Both the position numbers and the translations under genes were made by a program. A stretch of 38,229 nt of DNA from a virus: positions 1-38,229 of IMG/VR virus record IMGVR_UViG_3300032223_001522. One strand, 5' to 3'. The stretch's first letter is position 1, and each line of letters begins with the position of its first letter. The notes below the pieces were generated by a model. It saw nothing but the letters and a program-made list of their open reading frames with translations, ran no database searches and was not told the DNA's origin. This document shows positions 7,365 through 16,415 of this stretch, in pieces.

Positions 7365-7413
7365 AAGCGACGGCGGATCGTTTAACAGGAATGAGCCCCC
7401 TGTGATGCGATAA
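7276..7413 (+). CDS. Hidden 45-residue lipoprotein, out-of-frame overlap
   Basis: This +1-frame ORF begins at ATG 7276 inside the 3' end of the 6939-7364 gene and runs 49 bases beyond it, filling most of the gap before 7440. It has a textbook lipoprotein signal: basic n-region (MRLTRSAAKIR), hydrophobic core (VPLFLLVCLSIVLL), lipobox SSGC with Cys29, then only 16 more residues. The mature part is therefore a tiny lipid-anchored peptide. Candidate roles are an outer-spanin-like protein or a superinfection-exclusion lipoprotein; neither can be chosen from sequence. No strong ribosome site is visible. The ordered signal in a shadow frame makes chance less likely but does not exclude it. Confidence 0.55.
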   Translation: MRLTRSAAKIRVPLFLLVCLSIVLLSSGCKSDGGSFNRNEPPVMR

Positions 7414-7439
7414 CAACAACAAAGATAAGGACAAAAGCT

Positions 7440-7718
7440 ATGTCTAAATGCTTCGGTGTTACTGAAAGCAATTATTGGAGAAAAACAAATCCCACTGGAC
7501 CTGTTAGATGGAATGGGTTTTGTTCACATTGCGGACTTGCGTTTGAAAACAAACCATTTTCAAAGGGTTCAATGGACATTCAATCCGATGGGATAACATT
7601 TACAATGGTTCAGCCATTGGTATTGATTGTTGATAAAAAGGAGGTGTTTATTGCCAAAAAGGGAGATCCTATTTTGGTTTGTTCTGCGTGTGTTCCTGTT
7701 GAGAAAGCAAAGGAATGA
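7440..7718 (+). CDS. Small zinc-ribbon hypothetical protein
   Basis: 92 residues. Two Cys pairs (CSHC at about 28-31 and CSAC at about 82-85) flank a beta-rich middle, suggesting a zinc ribbon. AAGG lies 11 bases before the ATG, in a leader with AACAACAACAAA. No family is recognised. The stop overlaps the primase-helicase ATG, so the two genes are translationally coupled. Confidence 0.7.
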   Translation: MSKCFGVTESNYWRKTNPTGPVRWNGFCSHCGLAFENKPFSKGSMDIQSDGITFTMVQPLVLIVDKKEVFIAKKGDPILVCSACVPVEKAKE

Positions 7719-9526
7719 CTACCGAGCAACGCGCAATCAGGTGGCTTGAAGCCACTCCCGGAGCCGTCAGTGGTAGCGGCGGTCACAACGCCACATTCGC
7801 GGTAGCCACCGCCTTGGTGCATGGGTTTGAGATCGAAGAGAACACCGCCCATTCGCTCATGATGGAGTATTGGAACGGCAAGTGTCAGCCCCCTTGGACA
7901 GCACGGGACATTGCTCACAAAGTGTCCCAATCAGCCACGGTAGGCCACAGCAAGCCTCGCGGGTGGATGCTCACGGAAAGCGGATCCCAAGCACCAGTCA
8001 CCGAGTCGAAGAAGTTCGTGTATCACAAGAACCCGGTCGCTATCCCAGAACCCAAGTGGATGACGACCCGTGACTTCCTCATTCAAGCCTTCCTGCCCGA
8101 GGAAAAGGTCTGCATTTGCACGGACGTGGATGTCGATGAAGCTGGGAAAGCTAGGCCGGTCGGACGCGGTACCTTTCAAACTCGTGAATGGTGGCTCAAG
8201 GAATACTTTCCCGAGGGCGGAGAGATGGCGTCATTGTTCAAGCAGAAGGGAACCTACCTGCGGATAAACCCGTGCTTGGACGATACCGGTTCCGACAATG
8301 GAGTTTCATCCTACCGGCATGTCTTGGTCGAATCCGATTCGTTGCCCAAGGAAGAGCAGAAAGCCGCATTGCTGGCCTCCAAGCTGCCCTTCACGGCGTT
8401 GATCGACTCCGGAGGCAGTTCGATCCATGGATGGGTTCGCGTTGATGCCTCCGACCGTAAGGAATGGGAGCAACGGCGCGACGAGGTTTACAAAGCCCTT
8501 GAGCACGTTGGCATCGACGCCAAGAACAAGAATGCCAGCCGGTTCAGCCGGTTGCCTGGGGCTTTCCGCGATGGCGTGGAGCAGAAGCTCGTTGCCCTCC
8601 GGGTCGGTCCTCAGACGTGGGATGAATATATTGACCTAAAGGAGTCAGAGAGTTTCCCCAAGCCGTTACGGATTAGCGCACTGTTGGCCTACCGCAAGGA
8701 AAAGGATGTCGATAACATCATTGGCGACCGGTGGATGCGTCGAGGCGGAAGCGTCATGTTGTGCGGTCAAACTGGCGTGGGCAAATCCTCCCTACTGATG
8801 TCCCAAGCGATCAGTTGGGCATTGGGAATTCCGTGGTGGGGCATTGCGGTTCACAAGCCAATCAAGATCGGCGTTATCCAGGCTGAAAACGACGAGGCGG
8901 ATTTGGCGGACGCTTTCCAAGGGCTTTGCCGTCACAACATTGAAAACTGGAGCAAGGCAACTATTGACGCATTAGAGGAAAAGGTCTTGTTCTTTGAAAT
9001 CAAAGATTTGTGCGGAGATTCATTCATCCGATTCCTGCACAAGATTGTCGTGAAGCACAAATTGGACATGGTGTATATTGACCCGTTGATTGCGTACATC
9101 GGGGGCGACATTTCGAAGCAGGAACACGTCAGCGGTTTCCTCCGCCAAGGGCTTGCGCCGATTCTCAAGCAAACCGGCGTAATCGCCAACGTGTTCCATC
9201 ATTTCCCAAAACCCAAGAGCAAGGATGAACAAGCGACATCTACGGCGGACATGGCCTACTCAGGAACCGGCTCAAGCGATCTGGCAAACTTCTTTCGTGA
9301 AGTCATCGTGTTGCGTGAGAATGGATCTGCCGACCCAAGAGAGTTTACGCTCACACTTACCAAGCGGGCCAACCGGTCTGGAATGGTGGATCACTTGGGT
9401 AATGCTGCTAAGGTTATTAACATACGGCATTCACCGGCAGGATCCATGGCTTGGGAATACTGCGAGCCACCCAAGTTCGTCGTGGACAGATCCAAATCCG
9501 AAAAGGGCAAGAGTTGGAAGCGTTAG
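7715..9526 (+). CDS. Primase-helicase fusion with RepA-type AAA domain
   Basis: 603 residues. Residues 1-75 form a helical PriCT/primase-associated-like domain. Residues about 190-305 carry primase-polymerase-like motifs: VLVESD (203-208), DSGGSSIHGWVRV (231-243) and SRFSRLPG. Then a RecA/RepA-type ATPase follows: Walker A GQTGVGKSS (351-359), QAENDE, the Walker-B-like DMVYIDPLIAY, and a late HHFPK segment. Together they suit a replisome protein that primes and unwinds phage DNA, leaving synthesis to the host polymerase since no phage polymerase is seen. ATG overlaps the previous stop with AAAGGA upstream. Its TAG stop shares bases with the TAA of the opposite-strand gene. Confidence 0.87.
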   Translation: MTTEQRAIRWLEATPGAVSGSGGHNATFAVATALVHGFEIEENTAHSLMMEYWNGKCQPPWTARDIAHKVSQSATVGHSKPRGWMLTESGSQAPVTESKKFVYHKNPVAIPEPKWMTTRDFLIQAFLPEEKVCICTDVDVDEAGKARPVGRGTFQTREWWLKEYFPEGGEMASLFKQKGTYLRINPCLDDTGSDNGVSSYRHVLVESDSLPKEEQKAALLASKLPFTALIDSGGSSIHGWVRVDASDRKEWEQRRDEVYKALEHVGIDAKNKNASRFSRLPGAFRDGVEQKLVALRVGPQTWDEYIDLKESESFPKPLRISALLAYRKEKDVDNIIGDRWMRRGGSVMLCGQTGVGKSSLLMSQAISWALGIPWWGIAVHKPIKIGVIQAENDEADLADAFQGLCRHNIENWSKATIDALEEKVLFFEIKDLCGDSFIRFLHKIVVKHKLDMVYIDPLIAYIGGDISKQEHVSGFLRQGLAPILKQTGVIANVFHHFPKPKSKDEQATSTADMAYSGTGSSDLANFFREVIVLRENGSADPREFTLTLTKRANRSGMVDHLGNAAKVINIRHSPAGSMAWEYCEPPKFVVDRSKSEKGKSWKR

Positions 9527-9693
9527 GCCGTCGTGGTCGGCCCGTGGATCTTGTTCGGAGTCGTCGCGTAAGGATCCTTGGTAGCTTTCTTGATTCGATT
9601 TCGGCGCGACAAAAACGATTGCTTGGACCGTTTGCGGTTCGGGTCAAGAGATTGTGACGGCATAGCAAACACGTCGGCCACGAATGCGCTCAT
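9523..9693 (-). CDS. Small basic protein at end of virion operon
   Basis: 56 residues (MSAFVADVFAMP...), strongly basic, with DPNRKRSKQSFLSRRNRIKK in the middle. The start overlaps the stop of the 920-residue gene (ATGA) and is preceded by a perfect AGGAGG site, the best ribosome site on the - strand. Its TAA and the primase TAG overlap within TTAG. The last position in an operon of internal virion proteins suggests a small DNA-binding virion or ejection component, but that is inference. No family is recognised. Confidence 0.75.
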   Translation of the reverse strand: MSAFVADVFAMPSQSLDPNRKRSKQSFLSRRNRIKKATKDPYATTPNKIHGPTTTA

Positions 9694-12452
9694 TGGCCCC
9701 TCCTGTTCGCGTCAATGTTCATGGTATGGATTTCGTCAGCTTCCGGAGAATCAGGACCAAAGTGTTCAATGGCGAAGTTTGAGAATCCATTGATGAACGC
9801 TTTGGCGGTCATTGGATCAATGCGATTGATAGGCGTCACGGCAAGCTTGCGAAGTTCCGGAGTGGTCAGGATATACGAAGCGATGGCGTACTTAATCTTT
9901 TGCCCACGGCCAGCGACAGCCGCCAACTCATTTGCGGCACCAAGAGTCCCGATACCGCTTGACCCGCGTACTGCGGAACCTATTGCGGCCCCGGTGCCAC
10001 GGGCAAGCAAGTCAATCAAAGGAGAGTGAGAAGTAACGTCTCCGCCTGCCTTTTCGATTTCAGCCAAGCTCCGCAATGTAGATTCCAACGAATCCAACTT
10101 GCCAGCGCCGAGGACAGCCTCAGAAACCCCGCGCAGTCTGCCGGCTTTGCCAAGCGTTGATTCTGGAACCAATTCTTTGAGCAAATTGTTGGCGCTAATT
10201 CGACCCTGCCCGGTTGACCTGGAAAGCAAGTCGTTTACAAAACTGAACTGCAAATCGTTAATCAACTTGGGATTGTGCGTAGCAATGACTCGCATTGCTT
10301 GTTCCGTTTGGGCGGGGCTAAAGGTTTCCCCGTCCATAATTGACCGCATGAATTTAGACGGATTCTTTTGAACCAATTCAGAAAGACCGTCGGAGTCCAT
10401 TTTAGCCAAAGCGCCAACCACGGTTCCGTTGTATTGCTGCTGAAGCTTTTGAGACTTAGCGAATGCATCCGAAACCTTATCCATTACAGACTTGGAAGAG
10501 GTTGGTCCCAGTGCGTCAAACAACAGTGTGGAATCCTCAACTGACAAATTATCAATGATCTTTTTTGGATCCACTTTGGACACAGCGTTTTGCTTCCTTG
10601 CAAGATCGACAATTTTGTTATAGTTGGGAAAAAATTGATTTCTGATTTCAGGAGCCAACGAGTCAATACCGTTAAGCAATTTGCCAGCAGAAATTTCACC
10701 AGTGACAGAATCTTTGGCTGCACTTCCAATTTCGTTGAATAGATATTCCGAAGCGGCATCGGTGATGGCTTTTGCGCGGGCCGGTGGAACCGACTTTTTA
10801 ATCTGTTCAAGAAACGATGGACCGTCCGGAGATCGCAGCTTTGTAGCAATAGATGCCGGACCCGCGCCGCCTTCAGGTCCAAAATCCTGAAGGATCTTGT
10901 CCATCATCGGATTGTCGAACGTGCCGTATTTTTGCTTGGTTAACGCATTTGCCTGCTGAAGATCGGTTTTTAGTGAACTGCCAGGTAGTGCAGAAATACC
11001 GTTTTCGATGTCTTGAGATACAGCTCTGTAAAGCTGCTTTTTCTGGTAATCGCTGACACCCGGGAACACAGCATCATTTCCAATTGAGCTGCCAACTTGA
11101 GTTCTAAAATTTCTCATCTGCTCCAGAGTCTGAACACTTTCAAGATCTGGAATAACGGATGCAAACTTTCCGGTTCCAGATGGCATTACCGAAGTTGTCG
11201 CGCCACCGCCAACACTTTGAACCGTACTTCCTTGAAGGTTGTTGCTCCAATTTCTGGTTTCGGTTGTTGGAATGGTAACGGCTCTGTAATCGGGATTGGA
11301 TGTTACTTTTTGAAACGCGGCCTTTTCCTCTCCGCTCAAATCAGAAAATGCCCCTTGAATCTCGTTGCGAACTCGATTTCCAAAACTGGTTGGAGTAGCC
11401 GAAGTGCCAGGAACCAAAGCGCGGGCTTGGTTTTGGACATCGTTAAAAGCAGATTGAATTGAAGGGTGAAGTTCTTTGGAAAGTGATTCAATTGCGTCCT
11501 TTACTGGTTTGGAAACATCCCCAATTTGATCGCGAAGGGTGTTTACTGTATATTTTGCCAAATCCTGATCCGTAACACCAGAATTACGCAATTGAGTGGC
11601 GGCAAAGGTAATCTGCCGTTTCAGTGCGTCTTTGGATTCTGGAGACAGTTCAGACCCGGCCTGAATGTTTTTGATGTTGTTGGCCAGTTCCGGTGTCCCC
11701 ACGGCTTCTCCAACACCAATGGGAACTTCAATTCCGGTCGTGTCTTGAATTGCTCGTCGGGCGTCGGAAGCCGCCATTTGAGACACGGACGGATTTTCAA
11801 ACGGCCTGAACAATGTGGCAGCAGCTTTGCGCGGGCTTAACAGATTCTTAGCGTACAGATAAGCTGTTGGCATGTATCGCTCCACTGCTGCGCCCAAAGC
11901 GCCCAGGCCGGCCCCCAGCCCGGTAGATTCGGCAATGCGCGTGCCGGCCCCTTCCTGCATTCCAGACAACGCTTCCTCTGTGCCCTGTTGAGCGGCACCA
12001 CTAAGAGCACCGCTTGCCGCGAGACTGCCAACGCGAGATGCACCACCTAGAAACCCGGCTGTCGGCGCGGCGGCAAAAACACTAGGAGCAGCCATCGCGG
12101 CCAGTTCCGGCGCAACCACTCCCGCAATAACTCCAGCGCCTTTGGCGCGATTCACACTGCGTTGCTGTGGCGTATCCGTCGGCAAGCTGAACTGCTGCGC
12201 TGCTGTTCCGGCCTCAATGGCTCCGCCAAGACTGTCCAAAAACCCAGGTTTTGATTCCTGAACAGCTTGGTCGAGCGCGGAAATCTCTCCGGCACCCTCA
12301 CGGCGACGCAATTCTCCAACGGGTGCGGCAGTATTCTGTTGCGATCCTATTTTAGAATCATAAGCAACCAAAGCATCAATGTCCTCTTGGGTTGGATCGC
12401 TGGGTTTATTCCATTCGTAAACCCTACCAGATGGAGAATTGAATTTAGACAT
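9690..12452 (-). CDS. Large internal virion/DNA-ejection protein
   Basis: 920 residues. The N-terminal 60 residues are soluble (GRVYEWNKPSDPTQEDIDAL). Then comes an Ala/Gly-rich, weakly hydrophobic stretch (about 105-200) such as VIAGVVAPELAAMAAP, which could insert into or cross a membrane. The rest is long helical, Gln/Ser/Lys-rich sequence. Size, composition and position after two shorter proteins of the same character match the three internal core proteins that short-tailed phages eject into the cell ahead of DNA. No transglycosylase motif was recognised, so a cell-wall-cutting role cannot be claimed. Confidence 0.75.
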   Translation of the reverse strand: MSKFNSPSGRVYEWNKPSDPTQEDIDALVAYDSKIGSQQNTAAPVGELRRREGAGEISALDQAVQESKPGFLDSLGGAIEAGTAAQQFSLPTDTPQQRSVNRAKGAGVIAGVVAPELAAMAAPSVFAAAPTAGFLGGASRVGSLAASGALSGAAQQGTEEALSGMQEGAGTRIAESTGLGAGLGALGAAVERYMPTAYLYAKNLLSPRKAAATLFRPFENPSVSQMAASDARRAIQDTTGIEVPIGVGEAVGTPELANNIKNIQAGSELSPESKDALKRQITFAATQLRNSGVTDQDLAKYTVNTLRDQIGDVSKPVKDAIESLSKELHPSIQSAFNDVQNQARALVPGTSATPTSFGNRVRNEIQGAFSDLSGEEKAAFQKVTSNPDYRAVTIPTTETRNWSNNLQGSTVQSVGGGATTSVMPSGTGKFASVIPDLESVQTLEQMRNFRTQVGSSIGNDAVFPGVSDYQKKQLYRAVSQDIENGISALPGSSLKTDLQQANALTKQKYGTFDNPMMDKILQDFGPEGGAGPASIATKLRSPDGPSFLEQIKKSVPPARAKAITDAASEYLFNEIGSAAKDSVTGEISAGKLLNGIDSLAPEIRNQFFPNYNKIVDLARKQNAVSKVDPKKIIDNLSVEDSTLLFDALGPTSSKSVMDKVSDAFAKSQKLQQQYNGTVVGALAKMDSDGLSELVQKNPSKFMRSIMDGETFSPAQTEQAMRVIATHNPKLINDLQFSFVNDLLSRSTGQGRISANNLLKELVPESTLGKAGRLRGVSEAVLGAGKLDSLESTLRSLAEIEKAGGDVTSHSPLIDLLARGTGAAIGSAVRGSSGIGTLGAANELAAVAGRGQKIKYAIASYILTTPELRKLAVTPINRIDPMTAKAFINGFSNFAIEHFGPDSPEADEIHTMNIDANRRGQ

Positions 12453-12456
12453 TGAT

Positions 12457-13806
12457 TTATTTGGTAAATGACCAACCGGAAGGCAGGCTTGATCCGGAAT
12501 TCGCCGCAGGGGGAGTGCCCGATTTAATCAAATCAGGAGCATACGTTTTGATTGTATCCAAGTTGAAATCCTGTGCGTAAGGATACAAATGAATGATTCG
12601 GCTATTAGCGGTTTTGAGGGTCTTGACAAATGACGACACCGAATTGACGTAATCATTGTTATTGGCCGACCCAATCAAATCAGCGAACTCTTTCTGTTCA
12701 GTTGGAGTCAGTGCGGATCCGTATAGACCTTTTCGATAGGTGTCAACAACGCCCTTGATTTGAGTCAATGCGTCCTTTGCATCCAACTGTTCCTGAGTGG
12801 TCAATCCCTTCCACTTACCGGTAAGCGTAAACTTCGGCTTGTCGATAGGCCCAATGTAGTCTCCAAAAGCGTCCGGATGATTTGTGGACCCGTATTTCTG
12901 GTTGAAATCTTTGATTAGCGAAAATGCGCGATTAAGACCAGTAATTGCCACATCGGAATTGTTAAACGTCTTGATGAGATCGTTCGGCGGCGACGCCTTG
13001 CCTTGTTCGTAAGCGGTTTTGACGGCTTGAGCTTCATTTGGATCATTGGAAATGCGGCCTTCCGCCTGAAGCGTTTTGACTGCGTTTTCAGCTTTTTGAC
13101 CTTGAACTCCGCCGGCAGTTTTTACAGCAGCTTGTGCCACTGAGGTTTGACCACCAGGGACAGAAGCTCCTTCAGGAACAGTTGATCCAGCAGCCAAACG
13201 CGACCCAAAGAGCGCCGCCTGCATGGCGTCCTTTTCTTTTTTTCGAGTCAAAAGGATTGGTGCAGCAGCGTCAAAAATTGCTTTGGACTTTGCCGGATCA
13301 ATTCGACCGTTTTGATCCAATCCACCGCTATTGTCCAAAATAACTTGATGTTGACCTTCTTCGTTCAAAACCTTTTGAGCTTGGTTCAACTGTTCCATCT
13401 GACTGTCGTAAGCTTGTTTCTGATAGAACCGATTCTGAGCCATTGGCAAGTTCTGGATCACAGGGCCAGTCATGTCTCCAACTGTCTTGAGCGCAGTAAT
13501 GCTTTTCAGGTCGCTTGGCGGTTCAGGGAATGGAGCCGTCGGGTCGCCCTTAGCGTTCCACTGGAGATACTGTTTTTGCCAATCCTGAACCTTGGGAAGA
13601 TCCTCGGAGAGAAATGCGTCCTGCTCTTTTTGATGCTGCAATGCGTAACCGTGTGTCTGAAGAGCCAATGCCGCCTGTTGCGAAGCGACGGACTGCTGTT
13701 CCTGCTGCAAAGCAAGGTGGGCTAATGAAAGCTGGTAGTTCCTCGCCTTGTCGGCTAGCGACGATCCGGCTCCAAACGCCTGCAAAAAAGTGTTATCGTT
13801 TGCCAT
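12457..13806 (-). CDS. Internal virion/ejection protein, Gln-rich
   Basis: 449 residues. A long helical N-terminus rich in Gln/Ala (LALQQEQQSVASQQAALALQ, about 31-50) suggests coiled coil. The middle is low in hydrophobic residues; the C-terminus ends SLPSGWSFTK. No enzyme motif is visible. Its place between two other Ala/Gln/Gly-rich genes downstream of the tail adaptor and nozzle genes fits an ejection-protein role like the core proteins of T7- or P22-type phages. Spacing to both neighbours is only 4-5 bases. Confidence 0.7.
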   Translation of the reverse strand: MANDNTFLQAFGAGSSLADKARNYQLSLAHLALQQEQQSVASQQAALALQTHGYALQHQKEQDAFLSEDLPKVQDWQKQYLQWNAKGDPTAPFPEPPSDLKSITALKTVGDMTGPVIQNLPMAQNRFYQKQAYDSQMEQLNQAQKVLNEEGQHQVILDNSGGLDQNGRIDPAKSKAIFDAAAPILLTRKKEKDAMQAALFGSRLAAGSTVPEGASVPGGQTSVAQAAVKTAGGVQGQKAENAVKTLQAEGRISNDPNEAQAVKTAYEQGKASPPNDLIKTFNNSDVAITGLNRAFSLIKDFNQKYGSTNHPDAFGDYIGPIDKPKFTLTGKWKGLTTQEQLDAKDALTQIKGVVDTYRKGLYGSALTPTEQKEFADLIGSANNNDYVNSVSSFVKTLKTANSRIIHLYPYAQDFNLDTIKTYAPDLIKSGTPPAANSGSSLPSGWSFTK

Positions 13807-13811
13807 AAAAA

Positions 13812-14633
13812 TCAGGATCCACCAGCATCATGCGGAATAAACGAATTAGGCGTGTAGTTCTGACTCAGATTTGCATATGAGTTGTACCCGTAAGGGTTCA
13901 GTCCGCCGTACATGGACATCATGTTCTGCTGTGCTTGGTTGTTTAGGCTAGACTGAAATCCATAGCCAGCAGCCAATCCGCCAAACTGTTGGAACGAGTT
14001 TCCCAACGCAGCCAAAGTCGGGTCAGGCATCGCATTCGCTTGAGCCTGAAGGTTGCCCTGCTGCATTGCTCCAGTAGCATTGAACTGAGCAGTTCCGATG
14101 CGCTGCTGTGGTGACAGGAACATGGAGCTAACGCTCATTGGCTGCGCGGTGGCCGTGGAGCGTTGGTTTTGGATGTAGTTCAGCGCATTACCAAACCCCT
14201 GCTGCTGAATGCCCATTGAGGTCAGACCAAGGTCGCGAGCGGTAAGACTACGCCCAAGTCCCGAACTTGCGCCATACCCGCCAGCAAGCGCCTTAGCCGC
14301 TGAGGATCGTTGAACCTGAGAAGATACATCCGGATTAATCTCTCCACCAAGCTGGCTTTGGATGTTCTGGGATGCTTTGGAAATGATTTGGTCATAGCCG
14401 GGAATCGCCTTTCGGAGTTGCTCAGTAAGCGCGGCCTGATCGGCGGAACTGGTTTTTGCGGCAAGCTGTGAAGCTGAATCAAAATTGGCAAGATTACCTT
14501 GAATCGCTTTGGATTGCTCGGCTGCGGCGTCAACTGGCGTGAATGCGGGAATCTTCGGCTTGCTACCGGCACCAAGAAGCCCGCCCACAAGGCTTCCAAC
14601 ACCGCCTAGAATTCCTCCAAAAATTGGGTCCAT
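13812..14633 (-). CDS. Internal virion/ejection protein, Gly-rich N-terminus
   Basis: 273 residues. It begins with a Gly-rich hydrophobic helix, GGILGGVGSLVGGLLGAG, typical of small phage ejection proteins, followed by Ala/Ser/Gln-rich helices and a Tyr/Asn/Gly-rich C-terminus (YGGLNPYGYNSYANLSQNY). It is the first of three consecutive probable ejection proteins. No catalytic motif. The start is two bases past the adaptor stop. Confidence 0.7.
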   Translation of the reverse strand: MDPIFGGILGGVGSLVGGLLGAGSKPKIPAFTPVDAAAEQSKAIQGNLANFDSASQLAAKTSSADQAALTEQLRKAIPGYDQIISKASQNIQSQLGGEINPDVSSQVQRSSAAKALAGGYGASSGLGRSLTARDLGLTSMGIQQQGFGNALNYIQNQRSTATAQPMSVSSMFLSPQQRIGTAQFNATGAMQQGNLQAQANAMPDPTLAALGNSFQQFGGLAAGYGFQSSLNNQAQQNMMSMYGGLNPYGYNSYANLSQNYTPNSFIPHDAGGS

Positions 14634-14635
14634 AA

Positions 14636-15667
14636 TTAGTAAATCGTGTTCAATCCGCCGCCAGAAATGTTCATGCCAACCATGCGAATCGGGGCCACTG
14701 CGTCACCCAAGAATTGCATGGTTTGATCCTGAAGCGTTTGCACAGCTTTTTGCTCGTACAAAACCGCCTCTGGCAAGAGGTCGTTTTCCTCCTTACGAAT
14801 CGCCTGGACCATAAGCTTGATGGCATCCGCGCATGGTGGAATCACCAAGTCGTTGTCCTGACTTACCGGAATATGCCTCAATTTGGCCATAACGGTTACC
14901 GGAATTGTGCCGTCAGTCGTGCAGCCGCAAGTCGATCCGGTCGTTGGAACGCAATTGATTGGCATCATGCTCTTGCGATATTCCGGAAGAGTTTCGTCCG
15001 GGTCGTACACCGCAATGTCGATTTCCAGCGTGGTAGTCGTGTTGTACTCGTACAAACGAGACGACGTGTTGGTGACATCGCGGATTACGGTCGTGAGAGA
15101 CGTGAAATAATTGGTGGTTTGACCAAACGGCATTGCAAGAGTGATGCGCTCGCCATCAATCCACGCGCCACCAGGTCCGGTGGTCGTCCGTATCCAATTT
15201 CCGTTTTGGTCGTATCCCTGAAATGTGATGTACTTTCCTGCATCTGAGGCATCCCCGGGATACACCCGAATCTTGCTTGTTGTGTTTCCGGACATCTCCT
15301 TGTAGGAACACACGGATCCGCGATCCAGCATGTTGGAGCCGGAATAGTAAGCGCCACCCCAAGGGGTCACGTCTGTCCCGCCGGATTGCAGGCCAAACCC
15401 GCCCTCAAGGAATTCAAACCATTGATTGCGAACTTGGCCAACACCGAAACAGGTCGCCACGGACTCAATGGTCTCGATCATCCGGGGCCAAACGATACAC
15501 CCGTCTTTGGTGTAAATTGTAAATCGACCGTAGCATCCGGCCCATAACCCCTTGTTAAGCAAGCGCCTGATCGCTTCGTTTGTGTATGAAGCGACACGAG
15601 TATCGTCCACGCAGAACCCAAGTACGCGAGCAACAAGCGGTTTAACCTGTGAAAAAAGGAGCTTCAT
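14636..15667 (-). CDS. Tail adaptor / tail tubular protein A-like
   Basis: 343 residues. The N-terminal block TNEAIRRLLNKGLWAG with a following aromatic and Arg (RFTIYTKDG) recalls the gp11/TTPA-type adaptor ring that joins portal to nozzle in short tails. The centre is beta-rich (KYITFQGYDQNG, EYNTTTTLEIDIAVYDP), and the C-terminal helical part (IKLMVQAIRKEENDLLPEA) returns to the helical bundle. The neighbour order nozzle, fibre, adaptor, ejection proteins supports this. The ATG overlaps the upstream stop. Confidence 0.62.
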   Translation of the reverse strand: MKLLFSQVKPLVARVLGFCVDDTRVASYTNEAIRRLLNKGLWAGCYGRFTIYTKDGCIVWPRMIETIESVATCFGVGQVRNQWFEFLEGGFGLQSGGTDVTPWGGAYYSGSNMLDRGSVCSYKEMSGNTTSKIRVYPGDASDAGKYITFQGYDQNGNWIRTTTGPGGAWIDGERITLAMPFGQTTNYFTSLTTVIRDVTNTSSRLYEYNTTTTLEIDIAVYDPDETLPEYRKSMMPINCVPTTGSTCGCTTDGTIPVTVMAKLRHIPVSQDNDLVIPPCADAIKLMVQAIRKEENDLLPEAVLYEQKAVQTLQDQTMQFLGDAVAPIRMVGMNISGGGLNTIY

Positions 15668-16407
15668 TTTGCGTAGTACACACGTCCAGTTCGTTGAATG
15701 AAATACACGCCAACCATTGGAGGCAAGTTGTTGTGGGCTACTGTGTTGCCGTTTGAATCTCCGCCAAACGAATTGGTTGGTTTCAAATCAATTGAGCTTT
15801 CTGGCGAAGAAAGATTTGTTGCCGCAAGAAAATCAGCGGATCCGCGCTGCGCTTTTTCGGCTCCCTGATTCTCAATTGTATGAGTATGCTTTGGTGTTTC
15901 AGAAGCAATTAACGTATGTTTGTCCTCGCCAACAATTCCAGTGCTTGTGGTTAATGCTCCAACTGAAATGGTTCCGCTATTGGCAAATGTGCCTACACCA
16001 ACAGGAAACACCGCAGAAAGAGCCGTATCAACCTGCCACATTGGGCCAGCAGCAGGATAAACCGTAGAAGTGCCGTCTCCGCCATCGTAGGAAAGAAGAT
16101 CCGTTGTGTTTCCCAGCCAGATTCGCCGCTCTGCACTTCCAGAATCGACCGGATTCTTACGGACCCAAGCCGTGTAAGCATTGCTCCAAATCCACCAATT
16201 CGCATCATTATCCAGCCAGGGATAGATACGGTTGTCCGCCGTAGGTGCAGTGTTGCCGGTATTGTAATACAAATTCCCGGTCGTAGCAGGGAACTGAGCC
16301 GTGGTTTGACCGATCAGATCGTTGGCCAACGCCTGATAACTGGTTGGGCAATAATTGATCGGCAGCGTCGGCGGAGTCAGCGAAATCAGGGTGGTTGGCA
16401 AAGGCAT
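15664..16407 (-). CDS. Tail fibre with collar/tip-type C-terminus
   Basis: 247 residues, beta-rich with many Thr/Gly/Asn. Near the end, HTLIASETPKHTHTIENQ contains an HTH metal-binding-like motif, and HNNLPPMVGVYFIQRTGR is the closing segment typical of phage tail-collar domains and T4 short-tail-fibre-like tips, where His pairs bind iron in a trimer. This points to a receptor-binding fibre or a virion surface tip. It sits between the nozzle and adaptor genes and overlaps the adaptor start. Confidence 0.72.
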   Translation of the reverse strand: MPLPTTLISLTPPTLPINYCPTSYQALANDLIGQTTAQFPATTGNLYYNTGNTAPTADNRIYPWLDNDANWWIWSNAYTAWVRKNPVDSGSAERRIWLGNTTDLLSYDGGDGTSTVYPAAGPMWQVDTALSAVFPVGVGTFANSGTISVGALTTSTGIVGEDKHTLIASETPKHTHTIENQGAEKAQRGSADFLAATNLSSPESSIDLKPTNSFGGDSNGNTVAHNNLPPMVGVYFIQRTGRVYYAK

Positions 16408-16415
16408 AAGCGTAA

